Both the position numbers and the translations under genes were made by a program. The notes beneath the pieces were generated by a model. It did not search any database and was not told the DNA's origin. It was given only the letters and a program-made list of their open reading frames with translations. Shown piece by piece: positions 22,801 through 37,800 of a stretch of 64,000 bases of DNA (within the stretch, counting starts at the first letter, position 1; each line of letters begins with the position of its first letter). Origin of the DNA: Pectinophora gossypiella (taxonomy: Eukaryota > Arthropoda > Insecta > Lepidoptera > Gelechiidae); contig NC_065426.1 in assembly GCF_024362695.1 (NCBI RefSeq), forward strand, positions 9,082,236 to 9,146,235. The letters run 5' to 3'.

Positions 22801-25800
22801 ATGGCGTACATGGCTATCCGTAAGTTTAACAAAACTTTGTAACAATCAAAATTATGAACAATGTATATTTATATATCTAATATAAATGTTCTAAAAGCAT
22901 TTTCTTCTTAGCTTACAAAATGGTTCATATACAGGGTGATAGTGACATCGTAACGAAAACTTTGAGGGATCATTCAGACCATGATTCTGAATTGACATCA
23001 AATGGAATTTTCCGTCGTCGTTAACGTAGTAAGTGGAAATTCGTGATCTCTGCCGACCGCAACGGGAAATAAGCGTGATCTTAATAATGTGTAATGTAAG
23101 GTAAAACAGTTATAATATTTCTTGACCTTAAAGCTTTGAGCCTGACGATGGGACCTTTAGCGTCGCGAAGTAACGCGACTGCCTTATGGTTCGTTACTCC
23201 ATGGAGTGACACGCCATCCACCTGCAGACAGAAATAACACAGATTAACATAAAGCGGTTATAAAATTGTTTCATACTTTTCAGAGGGCGATTTTTCCGTA
23301 GTCGAATTTTAGTTTATAAACCTTTACTTTTTAACCCTATTGAAAGTTAACATAAACAGCCTATATACGTCCCACTGCTGGACACATACCTCCCCTCAAT
23401 TAACCGTAGCTGGTATGGAGCATACTCCACCACGCTTCTCCACTGCGGCTTGGTAGAGGTGTTTTTACGGCTAATTGCCGGAACCAACGGCTTAACGTGC
23501 CCTCCGAAGCACGGAATCATCTTACTTTTTCGGACAGTCAGGTGATTCAAGCCTGAAAAGTCCTTACCAAACAAAGGAAAGTCTTACAAAGTGATTTCGA
23601 CAATGTCCCCATCGGGAATCGAACCCGGACCCCTAGATCGTGAGCCTAACGCTCTAACCACTAGACCACGGAGGCTGTTATATGATATGAAGTTAATAGT
23701 GATAAAATTCCAAGTAGCAGCCGTCAGAATATGCAAAGTAAGCAATTTGCACCATATGCCATAGACATAGTGCCATAGCGGCACAATACCAAGAGCGTCC
23801 TCAGAATTCATAATTAAAGCAGACCACTCACTCACTACCGACAGCAAAACAGGCGACATTTTTTTTATTATAAAACGAATTTTGTACTCATCATCTCCCT
23901 AGCATTATCCCGTTTTTACAGAGTCCGCTTACCTAACCTGAAGATTTGACAGGTCCGGTTTTTTACAGAAGCGACTGCCTGTCTGACCTTCCAACCTGCG
24001 AAGGGAACCAACTCAATACTCACACACACACACAAAAAACACACACTCCAAAAAATGCATTTCTCGAGAATGTGGGTTTCCTGGCGATGTTTTCCTTCAC
24101 CGCTGAGCACGTGATAATCTATTATGATCCAAACATTAATTCGAAAACAAATTCGACAATCATTGGTTAACGCCTGTGCTGGATTCGAACCTGCGACCTA
24201 AAAGTGAGAGGCACGCGTTCTAATAACTGGGCTACCACGACTCCAACATACCAAATCCTAAAACTCCTGGGAACTAATGTTAGGAATTAATATTTTATGT
24301 TTTTTTTAAAGAACGTCTATGGTCCTGTGCCGATTTTCTTGCAGCTTCTTTTCCCCGGCTACACATGTTGTGACAAACTGCAGTAGTTTTAGACGGATGA
24401 GACGTTCGTTATGTAAAAAATGACGATTCAAAGTGTAGCTATGTTACCTACTGAATAAAGATGTTTTTGAATTTACATTGGCAATAACGCACTTCATCCT
24501 ATCACATCATATCACAGATGAAAAAATAATATTCTATTTAAATACAATCCAGTAAACAATACCCCAACTTTCTAATGTATCAATAAAGTTAAAAGGGTAA
24601 CTTTGTTTATATTTTATTGGCCCTAAAGTTAACTTCATTAAATCGTTAACTCCATTAATTTTGAAACGAGATGATGCTAACTTTGCACAGAATAGACAAA
24701 TAAATAGCAATGAATTGTAATTGCATGATTTTGGAAAATTTTGACTTGAAGTAGAGAAATTTTATTTTTAGCACACGTGGGTTTTTTCTGAACCGTATCT
24801 GTTATGGAACTTTCAGTTTTTTATGGAATTATTATCTTTATCAGAGAACAGATAAGGCCGATTATTGTGTTTGCATTTTGAAAAATTCTATTATAGCCTA
24901 ATTGTCGAAATGTTTGCAAGAATCAAAATTTTATCACAAAAATCTCTGGAAGAAATCTCTTTGTTTAGAGATAAGCTTGCCTGTACTATCTGTTTTCTTT
25001 GTATGTTTCTTGTGTCTGGTTTATTGTGTACAAATAAATAAATAAATAAAAAATTGCGAATATTTTCCAGTTTCATGAGTAGACAGAGAAACTTACCTTT
25101 AGTAAAACACTTTTTACGAGCAATAAACGTCCACTAAAAAAAATATGTTGGAATCCAGGATTTGTGACCGATTAAGAGGTGGGTGTAGTATACACCTCTA
25201 CTTACCCCTTTGAGGATACAAGCGTGATGCTATTACTATTTTCAAGCGGCATTTAGTTATTACTTATTTATCCTCTAAAATGTTTTTTTTTATTTATTTT
25301 TTTATTTCACACAACATATTTTTTATTGTGTCTACCTACAAAATGTAACGATAGACGATGAGTTACGGTGTCCTGTCGATAGGTTTATGAGACACTGTAT
25401 TTTTATTGTGAAATGCTATATTGTTACTTTGAATAAATATTTTTCTTTTTATATAAAATCGAAGTTAAGATTTTTGTGCAGTTAGTACCGTCAATTTGCA
25501 TGGCGCGCGGCCGACCTTGCCCGCTGCACCGCATTTGCATACGCCGATGCATATTTTGATACTTTCTTTCTTTCTCAGACGACGCCCTGAGCCAAGGTTC
25601 GCGCCCAACTTGGCACCCTCAGGCCTGTTGTCTTAAACGTTGTACCGGGTGAGAGCCTTCAGCGCTCCCCATTTGTCCGGCCAAGTAGTTGCCAAGTAGA
25701 TGCCATCTGCGGCAAATCTACAATAAGTCACGTCAAAAAAAAAAATACTTTCTACGGCCTCCATCATGATGGAATGAAATGACGGAATCTAGACTTTTAT

Positions 25801-28800
25801 CTGGTTTAGGCTTGATTTGTTCCAATATTGTATCTGTGTCTACTCTTACGGCATGATTGACATTAAAAAAAATATATATTTTTTTATTACCACACACAAC
25901 ATAATATTATACATAAAATTTACAATTATATTGACATTGGATCCGTGATAGTCCTGTTCGTAGAACGTGTGACTGTACATCTTAGTGTCACGGGTACTAA
26001 TCCACTGAATTCAAATTCAAAATCATAATCAAATTCTGAATTCACTGGGTTTCATGGGAATTATATTGGGTCATGGGGAGTTACTACAATTTTATCTAAT
26101 TCTCGAAGATAGGCTATCTGCGAAAATTCATATCTGTAAAAGTTAATATCAAGTAATTCCGTCGCAAAACACATGACTTTTTAAATTTTTAAAAATATTT
26201 TCAATTCTATACTTTTTTCGATGGAAAACTTATTTGGGTTCACAATTCGGCACCAATAGTCAGAACGACATAATTATAACGGTTCCCAAAATATTTTCAA
26301 TTCTATACTTTTTCGATGGAAAACTTATGTGGGTTCACAATTCGGCACCAATCGTCAGAACGACATAATTATAACGGTTCCCAAAATATTTTCAATTCTA
26401 TACTTTTTCGATGGAAAACTTATGTGGGTTCACAATTCGGCACCAATCGTCAGAACGACATAATTATAACGGTTCCCAAAATATTTTCAATTCTATACTT
26501 TTTCGATGGAAAACTTATGTGGGTTCACAATTCGGCACCAATCGTCAGAACGACATAATTATAACGGTTCCCAAAATATTTTCAATTCTATACTTTTTCG
26601 ATGGAAAACTTATGTGGGTTCACAATTCGGCACCAATCGTCAGAACGACATAATTATAACGGTTCCCACTTTGAGAACATTCCCGACCCGGTACATTACT
26701 GGTTCAGTACGAATTGGCCCGCCAGTGTGGAGCCTGCACCCATAACACGCAGCCGAGCCAAAATTCCATGGCTCTTGGCTGACCTTTCCAACAAAATACA
26801 TAATATGCCATTCTTTCAATTTATTACAGAAATCAAAATCATTTATTCAACATACTTATCATGCTTAAAACACATAATAACGGGTTCTTACCGCGTTTAA
26901 ATCGGGGATATGAAACTCCCGATATTATGATAATAACCGCGTAAACTTAAAAACAATGTCATTATCATGGATAAACTTGTTACAGGTCATTTTAACATTT
27001 TTGAATTTACGTTATTTCGCAAAGTATTATGGCTGAGGAGAAGAAATGACAAGAAACTGCAACATTACAAGTTATTTAATAACGGAATACATTTAATACC
27101 AGTTATTTTTAATTAATTTTAATAAAGTAAGCTTCACGTGAGCTTTAAATTTATTTTCTGACAAATTCAAAATATTCAAGGTATTTTATTGTAAAAACGT
27201 ATGGATTTTGTATCTTAAATAAATAATAATAATAATAACATGCGTAGTATTAATCCTTACTCTATAGTTTAAGTCCCATGTAATAGGGGACGAGCCTATT
27301 GGCATTAACCGGGCACAAAACCACATTTTATTAATGTGTTATTAATGTTACACCAACCAACGATTAACGAACCAACAACCAAATCAACCAACGAGTACCG
27401 AATTTGTATTAGAATTCATGTTTGGATCATAAATGATTATCACGTGCTCAGCGGTGAAGGAAAACATCGTGAGGAAACCCGCATTCTCGAGAAATGCATT
27501 TTCGGAGGTATGTGACCTAACCTGTATTGGGCTGGTTTTCTCTTCGCGGGTTGGAAGGTCAGACGGGCAGTCGCTTCTGTAAAAAACCGGACCTGTCAAA
27601 TCTTCAAATATTAATATTAATTTATTAATATATTTTTATTTTCTTCTTCTTCGGGCCGCCCAAATTGTACTGTATTCATGTGTTATGTCTGATTGTTGAA
27701 ATTTAGTTCTGTGGAATAAAGTATATTTGATTTGATTTGATTTTGATCTTCAGGTTAGGTAAGCAGAGCCTGTGAATAACAGGGTAACGCTAGGGAGATG
27801 ATGATTAATGTTACACCAACGGAATAGCACCAATGAGTTATTAATTTATCTTAAGTGCAGTTTTCACTAACACAGTTGCGTCGACCATTATACACGGCGA
27901 TACAGCACGTTGGTCTATCAAAAGCTCAGTTGGGTTTGGGTACTCAATTCATCTTGCGATGGATGTATCTTTTTATACCCCAATTCGTGAGCATTTGTCA
28001 TGTTTTATATGGAAAACCTAGCGACCCGCCCCGGCTTCGCTTGGGTGCAATGCTGAGGAAAAAATGAAATTATTTACGACATCACATTAAAAACCTCAAA
28101 AATGACAGAATTTCTCCACTATTTAATGGATGTTATTATACATATAAAACTTCCTCTTGAAATACTATCTATTAAAAAACCGCATCAAAATCTGTTGCGT
28201 AGTTTTAAGATTTAAGCGTACATAGGGATATAGGGACGGAGAAAACGTCTTTGTTTTATAATATGTAGTGATGTAAGATTTCCTTCAGCATTTTCGTACG
28301 TCCTCATCTCGTCTGAACGAGGAAACGAAAATAAAATAGATCCTTTGAACCTTTACTAAATAAGGTTAATAAAATGAAATAAAAATAATGTTCATTTCTC
28401 TCACTAGCTTAGAACTTAAATACAATATCCAATGTATATGGGTACAGATAAATGAAGCAGGCGAGAGACTGGTGTCTCTGATAGGAGTAGGCCTGTGTTA
28501 CAGATCACCAGGCCCTGACCTTCGGACATTACGGAATAGAAAAGGTTGAATGACAATAAAGATACGTATAGAGTGTGGAAAACTCCACCTATTTCGTAAG
28601 TTATTCGCACGCTGCCGGATGAGGGCTACCCCGATACCGACCCCGCCGGCATGGTCGACGATTTCCCTCAATCAGCGTTTATCGCAATCGACCCACTAGG
28701 GTCGATTAATTCTTTCAAATACTTTTCCTCTCAGACGACGCCCTGAGCCGGGGTTCGCGCCCAACTGGGCAACCTCAGGCCTGTTGTCTTAAACGTTGTA

Positions 28801-31800
28801 CCGGGTGAGAGCCTTCAGCGTTCCCCATTTGTCCGGCCACGTAGTTAATGCCATCTGCGGCAAATCTACAATAAGTCACGTCAAAAAAAAAGAGATCCAG
28901 GTGCTGATTGTCTTGCCAAATAGTTAATGTACGAGAAAGCATTGATATAGTACATTTGTAAACAATGATAATGAAATGAATTATAAATATTTATTGAGCC
29001 CTTGCTCTTTATAATATCTTTATAGAACGCTTGCCTCTCACTTTGAGGACGCAGGTTAGAATCCAACAAAGGCTATTCGAACCAGGGACCTCCCGATAGG
29101 CTGACCTCCTTAATGTCATTACAAAAATGTTTACCTCGACAATCCTATCGTTGACCTGTATCTTCCCACAGAGGTCAGCAGCACTGCCTTCGCTGATGCT
29201 CTTCACGAAGATTCCGCTCAGCTCCTCTGCAACAAGACAACACTGTATACAACAACACCATCAACACCCTCTATGTCCCACTGCTGGGCACAGATAGACT
29301 TAAATTTGCTGTATTTTTTATTTTTATTTAACTTTTCAAAAGAAAGCTACTTTTTTTCTTACAAATAATTATTAGCTTCAAAATGGCGGGACCAATTGCT
29401 TAATGTTGAAATTGCATATTAGTAGATATACTACCTATCCACTACTATTTGATACCTAAACTAAAAAATCTAGTACCTTTCTCATTCAAAAGATATACCT
29501 ACACGTTAAACACTGGTCGCCATTTTGTTCGGTCCCGCCATCTTGACGACAAGATGGCGGGACCGGACAAAATGGCGACCGGAGCTAGATAATTGCTACA
29601 TACATATTTGCTACCTATCCAATACCTTCTAAAACTGCAATCAGATTGTAATTACAGTAATATCAGAAATATTAACATGAACTCCTGACATTTTGACGCT
29701 AATAAATAATTTCGCCAAACTGATTACAGTTTGTTGGCGTGCGCTCTTATACCTATTAAATGAGTATACATTGGCGCTAATTCCTGTAAACACCCGCCGA
29801 AAAGGAAAGGGATGGATGATTGACACCTCTTAATTTAAGGAAGAATGAGTAAATGCAAGGTATAACTTAAAGTAAAATTAGGAGGTGTCTGCAGGGATCG
29901 AGGCCATTGTGTATTACATAATGAAAGTTATTGTAAACTGTTCTAAGGGAGAAGAGTACACGTTTATCTAAATATATAAAAGGAGAAACTGACTGACTGA
30001 CATATCAACGCACAGCCTAAACGGCTAAATGTAGGTACTTGAAATTTGGAAGGGACGTAGCTTAGGTATCGTAGAGGTGCACTAAGAAAGAAATTCCCGG
30101 AATTCCCACGGGAACGGGAATTAGCGGGAAAATCCTTTTGTATGAAAAATCTAAACCGCTTAAGTTAGACGCTTGAAATTTGGCATGCAGATACCTTAGT
30201 TAACTTAAAGCTTAGTTGCAACAGGATATTGCAAAATTCCTACGGAAACGGGAGTTAGCGGGAAAAAACATTTGTATGAAAAAATCGAAACCGCGTAAAA
30301 TAGATGTTTTCAATCTAGCCTGCATGCATCATCATCATCAGCCGTACGACGCCCACTGCTGGGCATAGGTCTCCCCCAAGGATCTCCACGACGATCGGTC
30401 CTGCGCTGCCCGCATCCAGCGGCTTCCCGCGACCTTCACCAGATCGTCGGTCCACCTTGTAGCGGGCCTACCCACTGAGCGTCGTCCGACACGTGGTCGC
30501 CATTCCAGAACCCTTCCGCCCCAGCGGCCATCGGTTCTCCTCGCTATGTGTCCTGCCCACTGCCACTTCAGCTTTGCAATTCTCCGAGCTATGTCGGTGA
30601 CTTTAGTTCTCCTGCGGATCTCCTCATTTCTGATTCGATCAAGCAGGGAAATACCGAGCATAACTCTCTCCATTGCTCGCTGAGCGACACCGAGCCTCCT
30701 CACGAGACCCATAGTAAGCGGCCACGTCTCACTGCCGTAGGTCATCACTGGCAACACGCACTGGTCAAAGACTTTCGTCTTGAGACACTGAGGTATTTTG
30801 GACGAGAAGATATTCCGCAGCTTCCCGAACGCTGCCCATCCGAGTTGGATCCGACGAGAGATCTCTTTCTCGAAGTTGGACTTACCTAACTGGATTATTT
30901 GTATTGGAGCATGCATGCATACATTAGTGAATATAAAGTTTGAAAAATGGGAGTTAGCACACAAACATCTCTCTTTTATAACACGCCACGCGGACGAAGT
31001 CGCGGGCAAAAGCTAGTTTTATTTAAGTATGCACCTTTTACTAATTATTATTACAAAAAATAATTGCTAAATACCACACTGTTAAAAATGGCTTAACATC
31101 TTTTACGATACTATTAGAACATCTATTACAATACTATTACAATACCTTTGGTTTACGTTAATTTATAAGTTAGATTTTTTTACAGCCTCAAGGGATCGCG
31201 GACGTAAATAAGCATTAAATAAGTATAAGTATTATGTATAAATAAGTATTTGATATCTCCACGCGTTACCGAAGAAAATAATCTTGACAAACAGACGGAC
31301 GGACGGACGAACGAACGGACGGACAGGCAACAAGTGATAAGGGTTCCGTTTCTCTTTTTTTAAGCTTCGGAACCCTAAAAACGGGATAATCTGACGCTCT
31401 CGTTAAATATCGCAATCTTAGGATGTTGATACGAAGAGTGGCTGCAAGTGAGTGATTGATTTTTTTAGTAAGCGAGTGAGTGATGTAACTAAGTAAACTG
31501 AACTTTTAAATGCTTTGAAAGAAAAGAGAATATATTGATGGATCTCAAGCAAGAGCTCCTGACCCAGTTTCATGTTTGTTGACAGGGGTACAGATTTATA
31601 GTGGGTAGTAGTGGAGGTTTTGTTCAGAGTTGCAGAGGTGCACTGTTCATCGTAATTATGATGGATAAAACTTTAAAATAAGAACATATTTTAATTATTA
31701 TTAAACAGGGTGTTAGTGACATCGTAAAGAAAACTTTTAACGAAAAAATGGAATTGATATCAATTGGAATTTTCCGTCGCATAATGGAACTGAAAATAAT

Positions 31801-34800
31801 TTTAAAAATCACAAAAATTTACAATAATTTTTACATGAAAAACGGGATAGTGAAGAAAATGACAGGTATAACTTAAAATAAAATTAAATGGTAAGCACTG
31901 GAATCTGTTCCATTGTATTTCTATTCTACATCATGGATAAATCATGCGCACACTTTTGTTGTACAACTTGGATATTGGCAAAGTTGTAAACGCGTGACTG
32001 AGGGTAGGAGATTGTTTTTCAAGAGGTACATATTGCGGGGAAACTTTGAAACGTATTATCGGATTGTTGTGTTCGATCCTCAATTTAGTTCAGCTGATAG
32101 TTTGGTCATACCCCGGACACTTCATACAAAACACCTCTTCTTCTTCTCTTCTATCGTGTGGGTTGTGAGGTGGAGTACCAACCTCATCAACCCTGGTATT
32201 AGGGTTACCATTGAGCCGCCAAACGACTGCTTACTTACATCAGTAAGTAGTAACCGGGACCAACGGCTGAACGTGCCTTCCGAAGCTCGGATCATCTTAC
32301 TTTTTGGACAATCAGGTGATCAGCCTGTAATATTCTAACCAAACTAGGGATCACAAAGTGATTTTTGTGATATTTCCCCACCGGGATTCGAACCCGGGAC
32401 CCCCGGATCGTGAGCCCAACGCTCAACTACTGGACCATGGAGGCCGTTAACACCTCGTTTTACACAGACACTATAGTGTCTGGAATTAAGCACGGATTGT
32501 CCGGAAGTAAATACGGATCGTCTTACTTCCGGACAATCAGGTGATCAGCCTGTAATGTTCTAACCAAACTAGGGATCACAAAGTGATTTTTGTGATATGT
32601 CCCCACCGGGGTTCGAACCACTGGACCACGGAGGCCGTAGGCGTTAGGCGGCACTGGCAATTATTTTTTTATTTTGAGTGTCGGGTCTGGTTTAACGTAA
32701 TATATTAATTTCTAACAGCTTCCGTGGTCTAGTGGTTAGAGCGTTAGGCTCACGATCTGGAGGTCCGGGTTCGATTCCCGATGAAGACATTGTCGAAATC
32801 ACTTTGTGAGACTGTCCTTTGTTTGGTAAGGACTTTTCAGGCTTGAATCACCTGATTGTCCGAAAAAGTAAGATGATTCCGCGCTTCGGAGGGCACGAGC
32901 CGTTGGTCCCGGCTATTAGCCGTAAAAAACACCTCCAGCAACCCGCAGTGGAGCAGCGTGGTGGAGTATGCTCCATACCCCCTCCGGTTGATTGAGGGGA
33001 GGCCTGTGCCCAGCAGTGGGACGTATATAGGCAGTTTATGATATGATTAATTTCTAAACGACACAGTCCTGCGGCAATTTGTTAATTAGATGTTTGATAA
33101 GCTAATGCTTGCCAAACTGAATGTTTTGTAACATGACACAATGTTGGGATCCTTGAAAGAACCGGCTCGAAGGACCAATTTGTTGGGATCCTTGATAGCA
33201 ATAAATAAAACTAGCGGACTGTAACTATATCGCTGTCTATTAAGGTGATTCGTTTTCCATACAAAAGTTGATGCAGTGCTACAGGAAAACGGATAGAGGA
33301 ATATTGTTATAAAACCGATAAATAGTAATATTTTGGTGTATTATTTTCGCAAACTAACAAAAATTTAGGGTCCGAATACGAGAAGTACCATATTTCAGAC
33401 CCTCAATTTTGATCAATTCTACATTTGTAGTGGTGCAGATTACAGTGTATTTGCTGAGCGTGTAGAGGTGTCAATGTTAGTTTGTGTGCGTGATAGTTTT
33501 TTTTTTTTCTAAAGGCTTTGACTACTTGACAAGTGTAATAGAATGTCAGTGACAATTTATAAAGAGATTTTGTATGAAGAGAATAAATATAAATAAAAAA
33601 CTAAAAATACTACAATCTGAGAAAAGGAATATTGGAAAAATATTTCTGTAATAACGTATCTTATTTAAACATTTTTTAAATAATGGGTAAATACCGTGTT
33701 TTAAAAGAGGACATATATTATAATAAAAAATCAATACATAAAATGAAATGGCTGTATGGGCATAGTTCCCTTTGCCTTACCCTTCGGGGAAAACCAAATC
33801 AAAAAAGAAGTTGTTGCATTTGCCGGCCTAAATAGTAGTCATTTATAATTAATTGTTTTTCCATCCAACATACAGATTTATTTATATTCTCTTTGCCGCG
33901 GACTTTTTGGTGGGACCGGGAACGGGAAGGTTGCTTTCTTCATTGAATAATCTAAATAATCAATACGAAGTGGTGTTTTGTGGTTAATGATCACATTAAT
34001 AAAGTATTATTGATTGATTGATTAGTCGGAAAACATTCCCGATAGTATACTGTAGGAGACAAGGCTGACCGTTAATATAAAAGCCGGCACGCCCCGCCGC
34101 TCAGGCTCACTTTGCCTTCGCCTGTCAGCGCGTGCGGACGTCTTTTGGATTACGTATCGTACTTTATGCATATTTTTCTGTTTTTCTATTTTACTTGGGT
34201 GTGTAAATTTAATGCTTGTGTATTTTTAAAATTATATTTGTTAGGGATTTATTTGCCTTTTTTTAAAAAAATATTTTCCCTCTGGATTCATAAGATCAGA
34301 AGTGGGATAGAAACACGTGATTCTATCTTGCAGGCTACTCTGATTTTGTGTTTACCGGTGTGAAAAGCTAAAAAAAATAAAAAAAAAAATAAAAGGTAAA
34401 CAAACATGTCTGACCGCGATTATCGTGAACGTGAGCACCGTAGAAGTCGTTATAGCAATCGAGAGGAACGGCGACGTAGCAGGTATAGCGACCGTACCCC
34501 GGATGGTAGTTTAAGGCGTAAAATGGACGCGATGTTGGCTCGCATAGGGGAACTGGAGGGTCGGCTTGCCGTAGGAAGCGCGTCGCCGCCGGTGCAACGT
34601 GATGTTAGATCCGCGTCATCGCCGCCTAGACATCGTGAGACAAGTAGATGCATAGCGCCACGTCCGACTGATAAACCGGTGTCTCCAGCGGTGCGTCGCG
34701 CGGAACGTTCTATGACGCCGCCACCTCATCCGCGAACGCCTGATGTGTCACAACAGCAAATATCCTACCAACCGATGGCTGCTGAGTCGGAGCGTGTAAC

Positions 34801-37800
34801 TAGTGAAGTGAATGCGCCATCCACCGTAACCGATCGTATTGTGGACGCTATTCGTTCGATTAATACGGTTGTGAGATCTAACCAGCCCTATTACATTTCA
34901 AACTTTGACCCCAGTTTACATAACATTGAAGATTGGTGCGAGGAGGTGGATCGCGCAAAATCACTTAATAACTGGAGCGATTACGAGTGTCTCTCGCGGA
35001 TAGGAAATTGTTTAAAAGGAGAAGCCAGAACCTGGTTGAACGAGTGGGTAACGTCTGAGCGTAATTGGACCAATTTTAAGACAGAGTTTAAACCATTATG
35101 CCCTAAAACACCGGACGTTGCGAACATCTTGTTTGAGGTTATGTGTACGAGTTCAGATAGTTTTAACACATACGCTGACTACGCTCGTCGTTCACTTCTT
35201 CGTCTGCGTATAGTACGAGGGCTTAGTGATGAACTTATATCGGCAATTATTATTCGCGGAGTTACTGACCCGCAGATTAGGGCGTCTGCTACGAATGCCA
35301 AACTGCAACCTAATAATCTAGTTGAGTTCTTTTCTACATACGTGAAGCCCAGCACCGCGAAAGGGGTCTCCACGCGGGCCGCGTCTTTAAATACAAATAA
35401 CGCGTCGAAAAATAAAAACATACCTAGTTCATCTCAAAGAAAACGACGTTTTGACGACGGGAGGTGTTTTTTGTGCGGCCAGTCGGGGCACAGACAGTCG
35501 AACTGTAGTAAAAGATTTAAGTCAAACTTAGACGACAGCTCGTCTACGGTTACTACAAATAATAAGCCGAAATCTGTTTTTGTACCGACAAAGCCCGATA
35601 CGTGCTCGTTCTGTAAAAAGTCGGGACATAAAGTTGAGAATTGTTTTGCCAAACAAAAGTCCGAATCACGTAACAAAAATAACGTCAACTTCTGCCGCGA
35701 AAATCAAGTCACCCGCAATAGTGACGTTATCGTCGCTGTCGTTCAGGGCGTGCCAGTCGATGTTCTTATAGACAGTGGATCAACAATATCCCTCGTATCC
35801 CGGGATCTGCTGAAACATTTTAAGTGTACGCATAAGCCAACGTTCCGTATATTGAAAGGGATCGGTAGTCAGGAAATTGAGAGCACTTCTTATGTGACGT
35901 TGCCAGTTGAGTTTGACGGTATAACCCTTGAAGTTGATTTATTTGTGGTTGCTTCTGAATATATGAACACACCAGTCATAGTGGGCACGGATGTCCTGAA
36001 TAGGGAGGGTGTCTGTTATGTCCGCACACGCGACGCCCAGATACTTACAAGGGAGGTGACCGAATCAGACCGGGTTATGACTATTAATTCTGAGGAGTCT
36101 ATTCCTATTAACACGCCTCTAGTTGACAATGAATTGCAACAGTTGTTGGCAATTATACATGAGTTCTCCCAATTTTTTATATCGGGAACTGCCACGTCTA
36201 CCGTAAATACGGGAAGCATGACTATCAAACTGAAGAATGATACCCCTGTGAATTACCGACCTTACCGTCTCTCTCACGCCGAGACCCTTCGCGTGCGTGA
36301 AATCATCAAAGATTTGATGGAAAAGGGGATCATCCAGGAATCTGAATCTGATTATGCCAGACCGATCTTGCTGGTCAAGAAGAAAGACGGATCAGACCGC
36401 ATGTGCGTTGATTTTCGGAAGTTAAACGAAGTAACTGTAAAAGACCGATTTCCCTTACCGAGAATCGACGATCACATAGACCGTCTAGGGCGAAACAAGT
36501 TCTTTACGAGTTTAGATATGGCGACGGGATTTCACCAGATTCCTGTGGAAGAGGAATCAGTTCATTTGACGGGCTTCGTGACGCCTGAGGGGCATTTTGA
36601 GTACCTAAAAATGCCGTATGGACTTGCAAATGCCCCGGTCGTTTACCAACGCATCATCGCTAAAACACTCCAGAAGTACATTGAATCTGGTGAGGTCCTC
36701 GTCTACATTGATGATGTCCTTATTTTGAGCCAGACAGTAGATCGTGGTATAGTTCTTTTACGTGAGGTATTAGCAACGCTGACTGACGCGGGATTTTCCA
36801 TCAATCTCAAGAAATGTTCCTTCCTCTCACCCTCAATTGAATATTTAGGCCGTAGTATCAGCGAGGGTCAGGTACGGCCGAGCAGTGATAAAGTCAGAGC
36901 TCTATTAGAGGCTGAAGAACCGCAAAATGTTAAGCAGGTTCGGCAATTTATGGGTTTGGCTAGTTATTTCCGGCGATATATACCTGGTTTTGCTCAAAAG
37001 ACAGCCTGTATTGCGGCTTTAACACGTAAAGGTGTAGCGTTTAAGTGGGGAACGGAACAAGAAGTCGCGCGTAAGGATGTACTCGAACACCTGACCAGTG
37101 AGCCAGTGCTTGCAGTTTATGACCCTTCGTTGCCGATCGAAGTGCATACAGATGCGAGCTCGGTCGGTTACGGAGCCATACTTCTGCAGGTTCATGAGGG
37201 CGGACACAAACGAGTGGTTGCTTACTATAGCAAGCTAACGCAGGGTGCTGAAAGTAAATACCACTCGTACGAGCTTGAGACCCTTGCGGTGGTCAAGGCT
37301 TTACAGCACTTCAGGCACTATCTTGTGGGTGTGCACTTCACTGTAGTCACCGACTGTAATGCGCTAAAGCTTACTCAGCGCAAGAAGGATCTGCTTCCCA
37401 GAGTGGCTCGGTGGTGGGTATACCTACAAGATTTTGACTTTGCCTTGGAATACCGAAAGGGGTCACAGATATCACACGCTGACTACTTGAGCCGGAACCC
37501 TGTCAATGTGTGCACGGTTCAGAAGCCACTGAACTGGGCGCAGATTGCTCAGGCTTCTGACGAAGAGACGCGGACTCTCATTCAACAATTGAATGATGGT
37601 CAGCTAGATGCAAGTCGGTATGTCGTTAAAAACGATATTTTATACGTCAAGATTACACCGACGGGTGAACCATCTCGTCTTCTATGCTATATCCCTAAGG
37701 GGCATAGACTCAGTTTACTACGAGTGTTCCACGATGAACATGAACATCCTGGAGTAGATAAGACGGTTGACTTGGTTACAAAACATTTTTGGTTCCCGGG

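Noticed and set aside
26316..26900. Four overlapping 80-100 codon frames
   Set aside because: They are the same frames shifted by 95 bases and only reflect the tandem array.
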